Shown: positions 22,440 through 33,080 of the stretch, in pieces | How the letters are laid out: the number at the start of each line of letters is the position of its first letter | Position numbering within the stretch: position 1 is the first letter of the stretch | Assembly: GCA_019973155.2 (NCBI GenBank) | Contig: BPQB01000092.1 | Location: 60,165 to 124,164, forward strand | DNA from: Phanerochaete sordida | Taxonomy: Eukaryota > Basidiomycota > Agaricomycetes > Polyporales > Phanerochaetaceae | DNA: 64,000 nucleotides | Direction of reading: 5' to 3' | Position numbers and translations under genes: made by a program | Notes under the pieces: generated by a model | What the model was told of the DNA's origin: nothing | What the model saw: only the letters and a program-made list of their open reading frames with translations | Database searches by the model: none

Positions 22440-23836
22440 GAAGACCGTTAGGGGCTCCATCCGACCCTCAAGTCCATACGCTTGCCGTACGAAGCGTTTG
22501 GGAAGGCTACTCCGTTAAATCCACCAGCCTACTGCGCCAACGCCGTACTCATCCTGTCTCGTTTCGGTGTCGAGCCAGTCATTGACCTGCCGGGCGTGGG
22601 CGAGAACCTGCGTGAGTTCGTCCATTGTTTGGTGTCCAAGGCGAGGCTAATCTCGGGTGCGCAAAGGACCAGGTCGGAGTTGCAACCATTGTCGAAGTGG
22701 ACACAGACGATGAGATTGCGGACGACCTCGCGGATCCTCTCGTCTGGAAGAAGCACGAAGAGCTTTTGTACGCACATTGCATCTCACCCGCATTCGCACT
22801 TCTACCAAATGCTTCGTATCGAAACATGTAAGCTGGGTTTCTTTTCCACCATCCCTGCGCCCGCGTTCCTGTCCCCAGATCTGATAGGCTCTGAAGGACG
22901 TGCAGTCTTGGTTGAAAGAGCACGTGCGAGCGCAAGACACGTCGGTTCTTGCGAATGTCATCCCTTCGCGCTGAAGCCCGGCCTCGAAAAGCAGTACAGG
23001 GTTGAACAGAAGCTGTTCGATGACAAGGACGTGCCGCAAACCGAGTTTGAATCTATCATACCGTCTCTGTGACAAGCCGGCTGACAGACCCATAGGCTTC
23101 TGCAGTACCTCAGGGGGCAGCAATGCCGTACGCGTCGCTCGCGGAGCTCGGCAAGCGTTACATGTCGCTGTTTTGCGTGCTCACGCGCTCGCTCTCCCGC
23201 AGGATGGTGTACATCGCAAGTGTCGACCCGCTCGCGCCGCCCGCGATCGACCCGAACGACTTCGCAAGCAAGACAGACCTCGCGCTCGTCGTGCGCGTCG
23301 TCCAGCTCGCGCTCAAGGTGTACGGCACGCCCCTGCTCGCGGACCACGTTACGAAGACGCTCCTGCCACCGCCAGATCCACTTGCGAAAGGCGAGGAGGG
23401 TATTTGCGAGTACGTCAAGGCGAACTCTGGCCCAGTGTCTCACCCTGTGGGTACCGTGGCGATGATGCCCCGCGAGGACGGTGGGGTGGCAGTGGACCTT
23501 AGCTTGAAGGTGTACGGGACGAGCAACGTTCGCGTGGTGTGTGACTGCCTCGCTTTGCTGTGAAGCTATCGTCTTGACGTCTTTGCTAGGTCGATTGTTC
23601 GATTATGCCGCTCGTATGTAAATTGTGCGGATGCTGGCTTGCTTCTGAGTGACATGTCTCACCAGGAGCTCTCGTGTCATACACAGTCTTTCGCGTACGC
23701 CATTGGAGGTATGTGCCGATATTATATTACAGTTGCTTTTTCTGATCAGGAGGATCATTCAGGCCGCGGACATCCTAAAAAGCAAAGATTGCGCGCGTCT
23801 GAGCCAAGTATCATCAAGTGACAGATAGGACAAATT
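22440..23836 (+). pseudogene. Degenerate GMC oxidoreductase (C-terminal part only)
   Basis: FAD-dependent GMC family (alcohol/aryl-alcohol oxidase or glucose dehydrogenase type) in living relatives. Recognisable pieces in order: ILSRFGVEPVIDLPGVGENL (about 22550-22610); PGLEKQYRVEQKLFDDKDVPQTE (22980-23045); PPAIDPNDFASKTDLALVV; then GPVSHPVGTVAMMPREDGG with the conserved His, and LSLKVYGTSNVRVV spliced to DCSIMPL. A final QSFAYAIGG is followed by ...IIQAADILK. The N-terminal dinucleotide-binding motif (GxGxxG) and the first half of the protein are absent. The pieces lie in different frames with stops between them, not all explained by introns. A dead or 5'-deleted gene is the simplest reading. 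Confidence 0.7.
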
Positions 23837-24022
23837 GTACGATAATATAGGGTGTCAAGTCATCTGCGTTCATTTGACAAATGTCTTCTGCAAGGCTACG
23901 TTGGGCGGGTCGCTCGCAAACATTGAGCGTATAGAACAAGTATCTCTCAACTATCTCATTACTACGTTTCCGTCAGTCTGATGCCTGCCTGGGCGTGGGG
24001 ACAGGAAGGGTTACAGCGAACG

Positions 24023-25537
24023 CTATCGCGGCGGGCAGGGACCTGCGGCATCTTCACGCTCCCAGAAATTCGTCACAGCATCTTTGTTGCCTCCATGGTC
24101 TTCCAGAGCTGCCAGCCGATACAGCCGCACGTTAGCCCGCGTCATAAGTGCACATATATCCTCTTCGCCTTCAGTGGGAAATTGCTCGCTGGCGACCACA
24201 ACTACAGCCAGTGGTTCTGGCCGTCCGGCTAGAATGCTATTGAGCTTCTCCCAGGCGAAGGTGCGTAAATAGCCGTCCGGTGCAGTCAGGACAAGCTGCG
24301 ACAACTCGGCACGTCCATACTCGGTGCGATCCGTGCTCACGCCAAGAAAGACATCGAACCGAGGGCTGCCCGGCGTACGGCGGTTCCTCTGCAAGAAGCG
24401 AACAAGGACCCGAGAGTACGCTAAGGACCATGTAAGCTCGCTTGAAACGCATAGACAAATGCAGGACTTACTGGCTGTCTCTGGCGTTTCAACGGAATGC
24501 GTTTTCAGCAGCCAGGTTTCCGTTATGGACTCCACGAGCTTGACGACCTCCCCAACGGCCAGCATATCGACACATACTGAACAGAGAACCCCGCCATTCA
24601 CGGTGGGACGGCATGTCCCGCATGCTAGCAAGGAAGCGAGCGATATCCAGATGAATGGCCAGTTCTCCGGGCAGCCCGATGCTCCAATCTTCTGCAAAGC
24701 TCGAAAGACTGTTCCGTGGGGCGTAGGTCGCGAGTGAGGCACACAAGCTTTGCCCCACTTGACTGTGCTGCAAATGACATCCTCTAGGGCGGGGAACGCG
24801 CTGAGGGCGCGATAGAGTGACACAAACTGCGGAACTGGCGCGTTTATGATGCGGATGCTCTTGATGGACTGGAAGACTTGTGGAGATGGGTGTATCAAGC
24901 TGGCTACCGCTCGCGTCCCACGGTTATTTGGCGTTGGGGACTCAAGCCTGAGCCAGGTAACATTTGGAAGGCGAGGAGCCAACGAAGTCCATGCGCTCAG
25001 CAGGCGGTGTAGACTTTCGGGTGGGTCGTGCGATGGGGCAAGCCAAACGAAGAGCACATGGTCCTTCAACCACCCTGACAGGGGTGATGACAGGATTTCT
25101 TGCAGCTCGCGGCAGGCGTCCGCGGTGCGCAGTGTGAGCCTGCGGAAGAGGATGGGGCGGAAGATCAGCTGCCATCGCCAAGAGGCTTGGGATGCCAGAG
25201 AGGGGAAATAATGAGTATAGTTGGTCTCTGCGCTTCGATCTTCATTCATAGAAAGGACAAAACTGTCTCTGAGTGCCTTCATGATCTGGTCGACAAGCTC
25301 TGGGGGGAGCTTGCTCCAGAGGGAACGGGTCATGTCGGTCCTGCGCTTGCGGGCGAGCGGTGATTTCGTCTCGGCATGGATGCCTACCAGTGCTCGTGAG
25401 CCCGTGTCCATAGCATGCTGGAAAAATGGCTGTTTATTGATATGCTTACCTTGTCCACTTTGACTCTCGGAGCCGTAGTGCTGGCGCTCAGTCAGCCACG
25501 CCGACAGGCTGTCTTCCGATTTGTGCTCCATGCGCAT
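24023..25537 (-). CDS. F-box-like protein, large C-terminal region of unknown function
   Basis: About 480-504 residues, almost one open frame. An F-box-like start, SLWSKLPPELVDQIMKALRD, lies about 70 residues in. It is followed by a basic helix (ASWRWQLIFRPILFRRLTLR) and a Leu/Trp-rich region with weak repeat character (LAPRLPNVTWLRLESPTP, SLYRALSAFPALEDVICSTVKWG). A likely 57 bp intron (GTAAGT...CTTAG, about 24,420-24,476) is in frame, so it may be retained or removed without a frameshift. The C-terminus is Pro-rich (DAAGPCPPR). This layout is common in agaricomycete F-box families. It is not a close paralogue of the A-D group. Start choice is uncertain because several in-frame Met codons precede the F-box. 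Confidence 0.6.
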   Translation of the reverse strand: MRMEHKSEDSLSAWLTERQHYGSESQSGQGKHINKQPFFQHAMDTGSRALVGIHAETKSPLARKRRTDMTRSLWSKLPPELVDQIMKALRDSFVLSMNEDRSAETNYTHYFPSLASQASWRWQLIFRPILFRRLTLRTADACRELQEILSSPLSGWLKDHVLFVWLAPSHDPPESLHRLLSAWTSLAPRLPNVTWLRLESPTPNNRGTRAVASLIHPSPQVFQSIKSIRIINAPVPQFVSLYRALSAFPALEDVICSTVKWGKACVPHSRPTPHGTVFRALQKIGASGCPENWPFIWISLASLLACGTCRPTVNGGVLCSVCVDMLAVGEVVKLVESITETWLLKTHSVETPETASKSCICLCVSSELTWSLAYSRVLVRFLQRNRRTPGSPRFDVFLGVSTDRTEYGRAELSQLVLTAPDGYLRTFAWEKLNSILAGRPEPLAVVVVASEQFPTEGEEDICALMTRANVRLYRLAALEDHGGNKDAVTNFWEREDAAGPCPPR

Positions 25538-26877
25538 GAGTGGTCATTCACGATGCATAGACTGCAGGTGGGCAACTCGACTCAGCGTCGCGTGCAGTCA
25601 TATGGGGCGAATTTGAACAGACAGCTCTATTCCGATTCCGAGTAATGCGGGACCCCACAGCCCCAAACGAAGCGGCCAGGGAGCAAATTGGATTACATAC
25701 AACGAAAGTTTGCAACGCGCTGGAGGTAAGTGCGTCCGTTCCCACGTTCAGAATAACCCCGCCAGAGCACCTGCCCTAAATCTCCGGGGCGCGCGACCGC
25801 CCTCGGCATCGGTCGACATTAAAGCTACGCTCAACCATGGCCGCTTCGCCACTCTGGTTACGTTCCGAATAATATTTGAGGTGCGTTCAGGTTCGAATGG
25901 GTGTACCGTGTCTCAACGAGATTATCGCAACACAGCCTCCTAATACATCTCGATTGCATAGTGCAAGCATAGTGTGATATTCGGAAGAGTAGCAGAGCAA
26001 TGTACAGGACGGCCGTACTACACAACGCGCAATTCGGCACTCAAAAAGGGCTAACGCGGTGTCTCAACCACTGTGGGGCCCGTATACCGCTTGATATGAG
26101 CAAGCTCATAATGAGCTTGATGAACGCTTCGCTGTAGGTAACACATCCGCGCCGCAAGACCTGAGCATGGTGTCACCTTGCAGAAAACATCAAATGTCCT
26201 TGAAGAGTCGCATCGCTCATGGTGTATACATGTCCGCAGAGCACTATACGCGGGGCTTGTTCCTCTCCTCATTGAAGATCCTCTGACCCGATAGCCACCT
26301 CCCGTGCTTGTTTTTGAAGATCCCCTTCCAATTTCCGGGCGACGTCTGTCTATCGTAAGCTCCTTGTAACCTGAATTCAAGTCACAAAATATCTTTCTTG
26401 GTTGTTGTGGATATGCAAACGCTTTAATTACTCGGCAGATGTCTCAAAAACCCCTTGCACGCCCAGAGACCATTGAACTCGGACAGCCGCGATGCAGAGC
26501 CCGCAACCCGATTTGCTAGAGTACTCGCACGGTGAGTCTATCTTTCTCGGGGAGAAGAGCTCGACACACTCGATACACTCCTTTCAATTGAGATCTCACT
26601 GCTCAACATATCTATAGATATGCACGGTCCGCCGAGTTGGTCGCATTCCGGGCGCGGGAGCCATCGAAATACCCTCAGCCCCGTGCTTCCCAAGATTCAT
26701 GACGGTTCGCGATATTATCTCTGACAGTAAAAATACTACTCATGACATGTTATCATTTCGATGGGCGATCGTCCCCTTCGACAAACTATAAAGACTGGGC
26801 GTCGAACCTCATGGCCTGAGGCGCTCCCTCTGCCCACCATCTCTCGCTGATATCATTTTATTCTCACCCGCCAAGCC
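25538..26877. other. Intergenic region upstream of acyl-CoA oxidase
   Basis: 1.3 kb with no supported gene. It holds the divergent promoters of the minus-strand F-box-like gene and the plus-strand oxidase. AT content rises towards 26,750. Confidence 0.5.
26785..26793 (+). promoter_or_regulatory. TATA box of the acyl-CoA oxidase-like gene
   Basis: ACTATAAAG about 90 bp before the ATG at 26878, in a normal spacing for a fungal TATA promoter. Confidence 0.6.
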
Positions 26878-28893
26878 ATGTCTCAAGCCCCTCAGCGCGC
26901 GCTGCACCTTCCCGACTTACCCGCCTTTGCTATGTCGGCACATACGCTCGGAAGGCTCGGAAAGACTCAGCTCGCGTATGCAAGGGCCAAAGAGCTTGTC
27001 CTGGCGTACAGTACGTACGGGACCGAAGATATGCGCTTCGCTAATATGCGTATCTTCTTTTTTACAGACCTGACCATTGACGATGTCGCGGACCTGACGC
27101 CGAAGTTCTGGGAGCTCCATAGAGATCCAGTCTGCGTCATCGACGGCGCAGCCATGACCCTCGCCACCATCCAGGTCAACCTGACCGCGGGTACCATTGC
27201 AAAGCACGCAGTTGGCCGCCCTGGACTCCGGGATTTAGTGGACGATCTGCTCAAGTATCGCAAGCAGTAAGTGTTGAAAATGTTACGATACGCTGCGGCA
27301 GGTACTGACTTCGTCTGACAGCGGACAGTTCCTCATGACAGAGCTCGGACATGGGCTAGACATCGCCAACCTTGAGACCACGGCTACCGCGCTCCCCTCG
27401 GGCGAGTTCGTTCTCAATACACCGAGCCCTGAGGCAGCAAAGTAGGTCCTTAAATCCTTCATCTAGTGTTCTCGGCTGACAGGGTAACCTACAAGATTTA
27501 TGCCTCCTACAATTCCTGCAGGTCTGCCAACTGTAGGCATAGTTTGGGCGAAGCTTATCATTGGCGGCAACGTCCACGGTATCCACCCCTTTTTGGTCGC
27601 TTTGAACGACGGCAGGAAGATGTGCGCGGGCGTCCAGTGCAGGTACGCGTCGTTTCTGCGACATGGCAAAGGATAACCTAAGTCTTGATGTCACAGGCTG
27701 CTCCCTGAACGCGGAGGAACCTCTCCAGTCAACCACGCTCTCACTTCCTTCCACAACGTCCGTTTGTCACCTGAAGCCCTCCTCGGTTCGATCGGACCAA
27801 CCGACGCGTCGCGGCCTGCGCTGGCCCAGTCGTTGTGGCGCGTGGCCTGCGGGACGATCGCCATCGGCTGCTCTCTACTACCAGTCATGAAGTGTTACGC
27901 GACCGTCGGCGCAATGTACTCGTTCCGCCGCCACGTCGGCAGTCCCGGCAGCCGCGAGCCCATTATCAGCTTCCGCACGCAGCAGATTCCAATATTGGTG
28001 CTCACCGCGCAGGTCTACGTCATGGAGGCGTTCGTGAAGTGGTGCACGACGATGTTCAGCGACACGTCGGTGGACTATCGCGTGCGCCACGCCATCGGTG
28101 GCATTCTCAAGGCGACCATCGTAGGCCATGCGAACGCAGGTGGCATTGCCGTCTCGGACCGCTGCGGTGCACAGGGTCTCTTTGCGCACAACCAGATGAC
28201 GACCATGCATGTAAGCTATCGGAATCTTCCACCCACTTCATGCTGAATTCAAATCGATTCCAGAACGAAACTCGAGGCATGGCTATTGCGGAAGGTGACG
28301 TTCTCGCACTGTCCATTAGTACGTGCACCGCTCACTCTTAACACTGGCCAGCGTTGACCCTACAATCAGAGTTCGCCATGGAAATGCTCCAAGGCCGATA
28401 TGCAGTACCCGATCCACGCGACCCCAGCAACTACCTCGCGCGCCATGAAGCCGACATTTTCCAGGAGGCCTGCTCCGTGGCCGCATCTTGCCTCCCTCAG
28501 CGCAGCAGCGAAGTCAATCGGCGCATTCTACCGCGGTGCCAGGCAATCATCGAGGCGATGGGCCATCGTATGGCGTATGAGGCCGCCGTAGCCGCCGGCG
28601 TCCAGCAATCGCTCGTTGACCTCTACGTCGTGAGCTGCATGAGGCTTGACGGGGCGTGGTACGTAGAGAAAGCGGGCGTGACGCGCGAAACCCTAGCCGA
28701 GATGGAGATCGAGGCCCTCGACGCCGTGCTCCCTGATCTGGCGCGGTTCATCCATGCGATGGGCATTGATCGCTATGTCACGGCCAAGATAGTCTCGGAC
28801 GAGCGCTGGGCATCTTTCGTCGAGACTTTGCCGCTCTTCGAGGGCGAAGCTGCAGGGTGCCTGTTTTCTGTAGAGACCTGGTCTCGTTTGTGA
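26878..28893 (+). CDS. Peroxisomal acyl-CoA oxidase/dehydrogenase-like protein
   Basis: Flavoprotein of the acyl-CoA oxidase group, first step of peroxisomal beta-oxidation by family. The N-terminal alpha domain has LGRLGKTQLAYARAKELVLAY and FWELHRDPVCVIDGAA. The FAD-binding middle domain has QFLMTELGHGLDIANLETTA, then LNTPSPEAAKF and VHGIHPFLVAL. The C-terminal helical domain has VACGTIAIGC, EPIISFRTQQ and VSDRCGAQGLFAHNQM, where Asp stands in the usual E-C/R position, followed by IAEGDVLALSI with the AEGD acid. Five or so short introns splice in frame. The last three residues, SRL after VETW, form a recognised type 1 peroxisomal targeting signal. Substrate chain length is not deducible. Oxidase rather than dehydrogenase is inferred from the two-part C-terminus and the PTS1. 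Confidence 0.85.
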
Positions 28894-29174
28894 GCTGTAA
28901 GAGTCAGAGCCCCAGTTCAGGTCGTGTACAGCGCATCTCACCTCCACGCTGCGCTGCATGTTCTTTCCTCTGTAGTTCAATTACGAGCAAGTCGTGTCTT
29001 TTACTAGTCGATTCAGGTGAGAAAGGTATAAACTACGTGGGACAAGTTGATCAGTAAAATGAGAGCCACATCTGAACCGAACCTTGTAGGCTTTAGCTCG
29101 AGAACCCCAGCCTTAATCATGTAGCTTGCACCGTCGCGCTGGTTTGCAATGTAATATACGTGGAACAATCGGCA

Positions 29175-30665
29175 TCATGGCACAAACCTCGTAGCGACTG
29201 GGGGTGGAACGCGCTCAGAGACGAGGCTCATGACTGCATCCGAGTGCTGCGTTGCTCGCTTGAGGCCTCCGGGCGACGACTCTGTGACCGAGCTTACGTC
29301 TTTGCTGACGACTCGCAAGCCCGCAGCCTTCGTCAGCCTGGGTAGTGCATCGTGCAGAGCAGCCGTGCACTCCACCGGGAGATGCTCCGTCGTGCGATCG
29401 TACAGCAGGCGAAAAACGAAGTCGAGAACGCCGCGTTCATCGCGCAGCGCGATGACCACGTCCTCGAGCTCCGAGAGCGACAGGCGTGCCGCGTCTTCGT
29501 TGCAGCGGGTCGCGAGGTCCTGGCGGGCCCACACCGTGACGACAACCTGCGTCAGAGTGTCCGACACTTTGAGGGTCCGGAGCATGGGGCAGATGGTGAC
29601 CCGCAGGTCCGCGTCGAGCGAGAAGAAGTTGACGCTGGTGTAGAACGTCTGCAGGCTGGTGCACCGGGACAGGTCCATGGCGGCGATACTGGGTCGAGAT
29701 GGCGGCGGGCCCATGACTGCACTAGTCAGACAAAGATGGCTGCAATGATAATTGGCTGCCACTTACGAACGCCCATGAAAACAGGAGACCTATATAGGTA
29801 GCAGAAGTGATGTAGGCGATCGCCGACCGCATCAAGCAAAGCCTGAAGGCGTACGTCTTCTTCGGCAGGAAGACCGGTGACATCGAGCGACCTGGGGCCC
29901 GATTCCGCCTTAGCGATGAGCTCAAAGACGGAGTCGCCGTCGTTGTAGCTATTTTCGCGAAATCCTATTGAGCCAACGCGTGTCTGGAAATTGAGGGGCA
30001 TGCCGTTGAGGCGGCTTGGGAAGCGGAGGCAGCCGATGTAGCGAAAGTGCTGCACGATACGTTGTACGGTGTCGCCGAGGTCACAGGGAGAACAACGTCC
30101 GAAGGTGAGCTCTTCAACGGATAACCTTGGCGATGGTTTCGACGGCGGATCGGTGGAAAGAACGACATCCTCCAGGGCAATGGAAGCGAGCCTCGGCAAG
30201 CAGGCAAGCACGGCAAGCAAGGAAGTGAGATCTACGGGGTCTTTGGAGGTGTTGCTCCACCAAGCGTTGGAAAGCGGAGAGTTTCGAACGCGGAGGGCAC
30301 GAACAGCTGGTAGTATGCGTGGATGACGTTGGAAGAACTCCAAGAGGTCGGACACCGTCCTGCGGTCGCGCTCGGGCTCATCCCAGTGACATTGACAACT
30401 GCAGAATATACACGTCGCAGGGTGCCTGGAGTCAGCACATGCCTGGTCTATGACCTGGCCGTGCGTAAAGACCAGGTCCCGGAAGAGATGGCGCAGCGCG
30501 AGATCCCGCCAGGGGCGTGACACCAGCGCGCAGGCGCACAGAGCTCTCTGGTTGTCCGGAAAGCATCGATTGGTGCCCCAGTGTGCCATGTCGTCCTCTT
30601 GGAGCTCGCGGAAAATAAGCTCGAGCACGTCCGCCGGCAATGTTCCTTGACCAGAATCGCGAGCC
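29175..30665 (-). CDS. F-box protein, paralogue B
   Basis: SCF-type F-box adaptor. The CDS starts at the ATG at 30665 (MARDSGQGTLPADVLELIF), directly after a 5'-UTR intron acceptor (CTGCAG). F-box: LPADVLELIFRELQEDD; then ALVSRPWRDLALRHLFRDLVF. A Cys-rich insert (CIFCSCQCHWDEPERDRRTV) is followed by leucine-rich repeats (LACLPRLASIALEDVVLS) and IVQHFRYIGCLRFPSRLNG. One intron (GTAAGT at the end of exon 1, acceptor about 29,718) leads to AAMDLSRCTSLQTFYTSVNF. The end is PPPVATRFVP. It is strikingly similar along its whole length to paralogue C at 52048 (+), including intron positions, so the two are a recent duplication. Confidence 0.85.
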
Positions 30666-30895
30666 ATTCTGCAGCATGCCCAACATGAGCCGTGCAGAGC
30701 CACAAACAGGTTACTTACCTCAAGGTATATGACAAGTTGTATAGCCGCAGTCTGTCCGAGTCATCAGCGAGGATACGTGGCTGTGGCTGTTAACGTTGAA
30801 GCCTAGTTAAAGCCCGACTTCAAGCTCGATAGAAGGGACTATAGATATGACTGACCGTGGGAAACTTTGTTTGTTACTTTCTCCAATTACCGACT
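30666..30895 (-). promoter_or_regulatory. Promoter and 5'-UTR intron of F-box B, shared with F-box C
   Basis: On the minus strand a 5'-UTR intron begins GTAAGT and ends GCTGCAG right before AATG; paralogue C has GTGAGC...CCGCAG at the same place. About 190 bp upstream of each ATG lie GTCGGTAA(T/C)TGGAGAAAG, then TAACA, and CCCACGGTCAG (here 30850-30860 as CTGACCGTGGG on the plus strand). Homology thus extends well beyond the coding region. Confidence 0.65.
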
Positions 30896-31180
30896 GATAT
30901 TGCTAGTGAACAGTCATCAACAGTTCATTGCAGGCAGGTACGACGTCGCCCTCAAAGGCGCAGATGCTCCCTGGGCTTCGAGGAAGCGCGACCTATGGTA
31001 ACTTTGAGCAGCATCCGGTAGACATGATACTGTGCGGCCGTCCGCTTCGGCTCGTGCAGCGTGAATCCCTGAGCTACGACCCAAAGCGCATGCTGAAGAA
31101 CTTCCATTGCAACCTACCACGAACCCAGTGCTACAAACCATAAAAGTACAGAATTACTTGCTACAGCGGCGACGCGTGCC

Positions 31181-31947
31181 CTACCAGTGGAGGCGGTGCG
31201 TCGGGCACTGGTAGCCCGACGGGTTCTTGTGGAGGTACTCCTGGTGGTAGTCCTCCGCGTTCCACCAGGGGCCTGCCTCGACGATCTCGGTCACGATCTT
31301 CTCGCCTGCGAGAGGGGTCAGGATGAGCAGGGCGAGGGTAAGGCAGCGGACGCACCCTTCGGGTCGAAGTGCTTCTTCTGCACCTCAGCGGTGACGCGCT
31401 CGGCGATCTCCTTCTGCTCAGGCGTGTTGTAGAAGATGGCAGAGCGGTATTCTGCGTTCGGAGTCAGTGTATACGTGCGGGAGAGAGCGTAGGGGACGTA
31501 CGCGTGCCGACATCGGCGCCCTGCGAGTTCCTCGTCGTGGGGTCGTGTGTGCGGTAGAAGAACTCTGCGTGCCGTCAGCAGCACGCCGCGGCGCACAGGG
31601 ACAGGGGACGCACCGACGAGCTCGTCGTACTTCACGACGCTCGGGTCAAACTCGATGCGAAGGGCCTCGGCGTGGTCGGTCGTGCCGGTGCAGACCTGGC
31701 GGTACGTGGGGTCGGCGGCGTCGGGCTTGCCGCCGGTGTACCCGACGGCGGTCTTGAGGATGCCCTTGTTCTGCGCGATGGGGTAGTGCTTCAAGAAGAT
31801 GTGCTCGACGCCCCAGAAGCAGCCGGCGGCGAACGTCGCGATCTCGGGTGCGGTGCCGGACATGGTGTGCAGGGCGGCGTTGGGGACGTTCTGGAGGGGG
31901 TGGGCGGAGGAGAGGAGCGGGATGAGGCGCTGCAGGCGGGCGAGCAT
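31181..31947 (-). CDS. msrA: Peptide methionine sulfoxide reductase A
   Basis: Reduces methionine-S-sulfoxide in proteins using thioredoxin. Catalytic motif [12 protein letters not shown] with the reactive Cys, then [31 protein letters not shown], and [22 protein letters not shown] across introns. The C-terminus is [20 protein letters not shown] followed by YQC, with the recycling Cys. The stop is at 31181-31183. Two in-frame starts matter: 31947 ([18 protein letters not shown]...) gives a basic, Leu/Ser-rich leader without acids, which looks like a mitochondrial presequence; 31863 ([11 protein letters not shown]) gives the bare cytosolic enzyme. I chose 31947 because the leader is in frame and targeting-like. 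A still longer frame to 32100 looks like 5' UTR. Confidence 0.9.
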
Positions 31948-33080
31948 ATACGGCGGCGGGTAAATGGTTCGCGGGCGCGACAAATTGGAGGTCGCCGCCG
32001 GGTCTTGCGAGTGCTGACTGAAGACATGGCCGTGCAGGCGTTGGTGTGGGTATGGCGCGACTTGACGCCAGCTGCGCTCATTCGGATACAATTTCTCCAA
32101 CGTTTTGGACGATCGACGTGTGCAGGGTTTTCTACAGCTATCGCATTGACAGCAGCGCGAGGTAGAGAAAAAGCAAAGCAGAAGCTAACCGCGGTTCTAG
32201 TCTAAGTGGACCTGAACCTTGTGTACGACACACAGAAAGCAAACATTCGGACAACACAGTCCTCAAGCTCACAGAAATTCGTTCGCCTCCCCGCGATGCT
32301 GGATCAGATGTCATGAGCTCTGAAGATTTGATAATTCCACATGAGCAGTCCTCATGATGTATCTTCCACGAAGAGGCGAGTACGGTCAGCCATGTAGAAG
32401 CTGAAGAGCGTTACAATATGGAGTGTCCAGATGTCGGTATACAGGACCTGAATGACAGTCGTTCGCGGTGCAAGAGGAGTGGTCAAGGACGATTGTGGCG
32501 ACCCGGGCACAAACAGTGGATGAGAAGGGGAAGGGCGAACGTAGGGAGCCTCGGGGAGTCGGGGTTGGGATGGTTCAAAACATTTTGAACAGTGAACTAA
32601 CGTCTCGAGCTGCGCACGACCTCCTCTATTCACGCGACCACCAACAGTGCATTCAACAGTGCGATGTATTGAGCGATGTAGGACATACAAAAGTCATCTT
32701 CCACGAATGAACGCCTCAGCTCGTATCCAAGCCCGTCCCTATTACATGTAACAAGGTGGTTAGAAGCCGAACGAGCGATGTCAACGCCGACGACGTCCAG
32801 AGGACACCGTCGTGCTCATATCGCTGCTTCATCGACGTGTCATCACCGGCGATTCAAGTTCGTGGAAGAATCAAAGAGCAAATTTACGCGCGTCCGCCGA
32901 ATTTAAGCCAGCCCCCGTGGGAACTCTCTCTTCGGCACGTGATGCGAACCGGGAGCTAAGCCGGGGCGCTTGCGGCGAGCAGGCTCTGACGTCGTCCACG
33001 ACGTCGAGCAAGCATCCGAGTACGTCGCGCACGACTGTCCCCGGACCGACCTCAAATGATCACGGCGACGCTTAGACACG
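31948..33080. other. Divergent spacer between MsrA and an F-box gene
   Basis: 1.1 kb with no supported gene, AT-richer in the middle (32,200-32,760). It must hold both promoters. Confidence 0.5.

Noticed and set aside
25889..25899. GGTTCGAATGG, considered as a tRNA B box.
   Set aside because: Does not end in CC and no A box or fold lies upstream.
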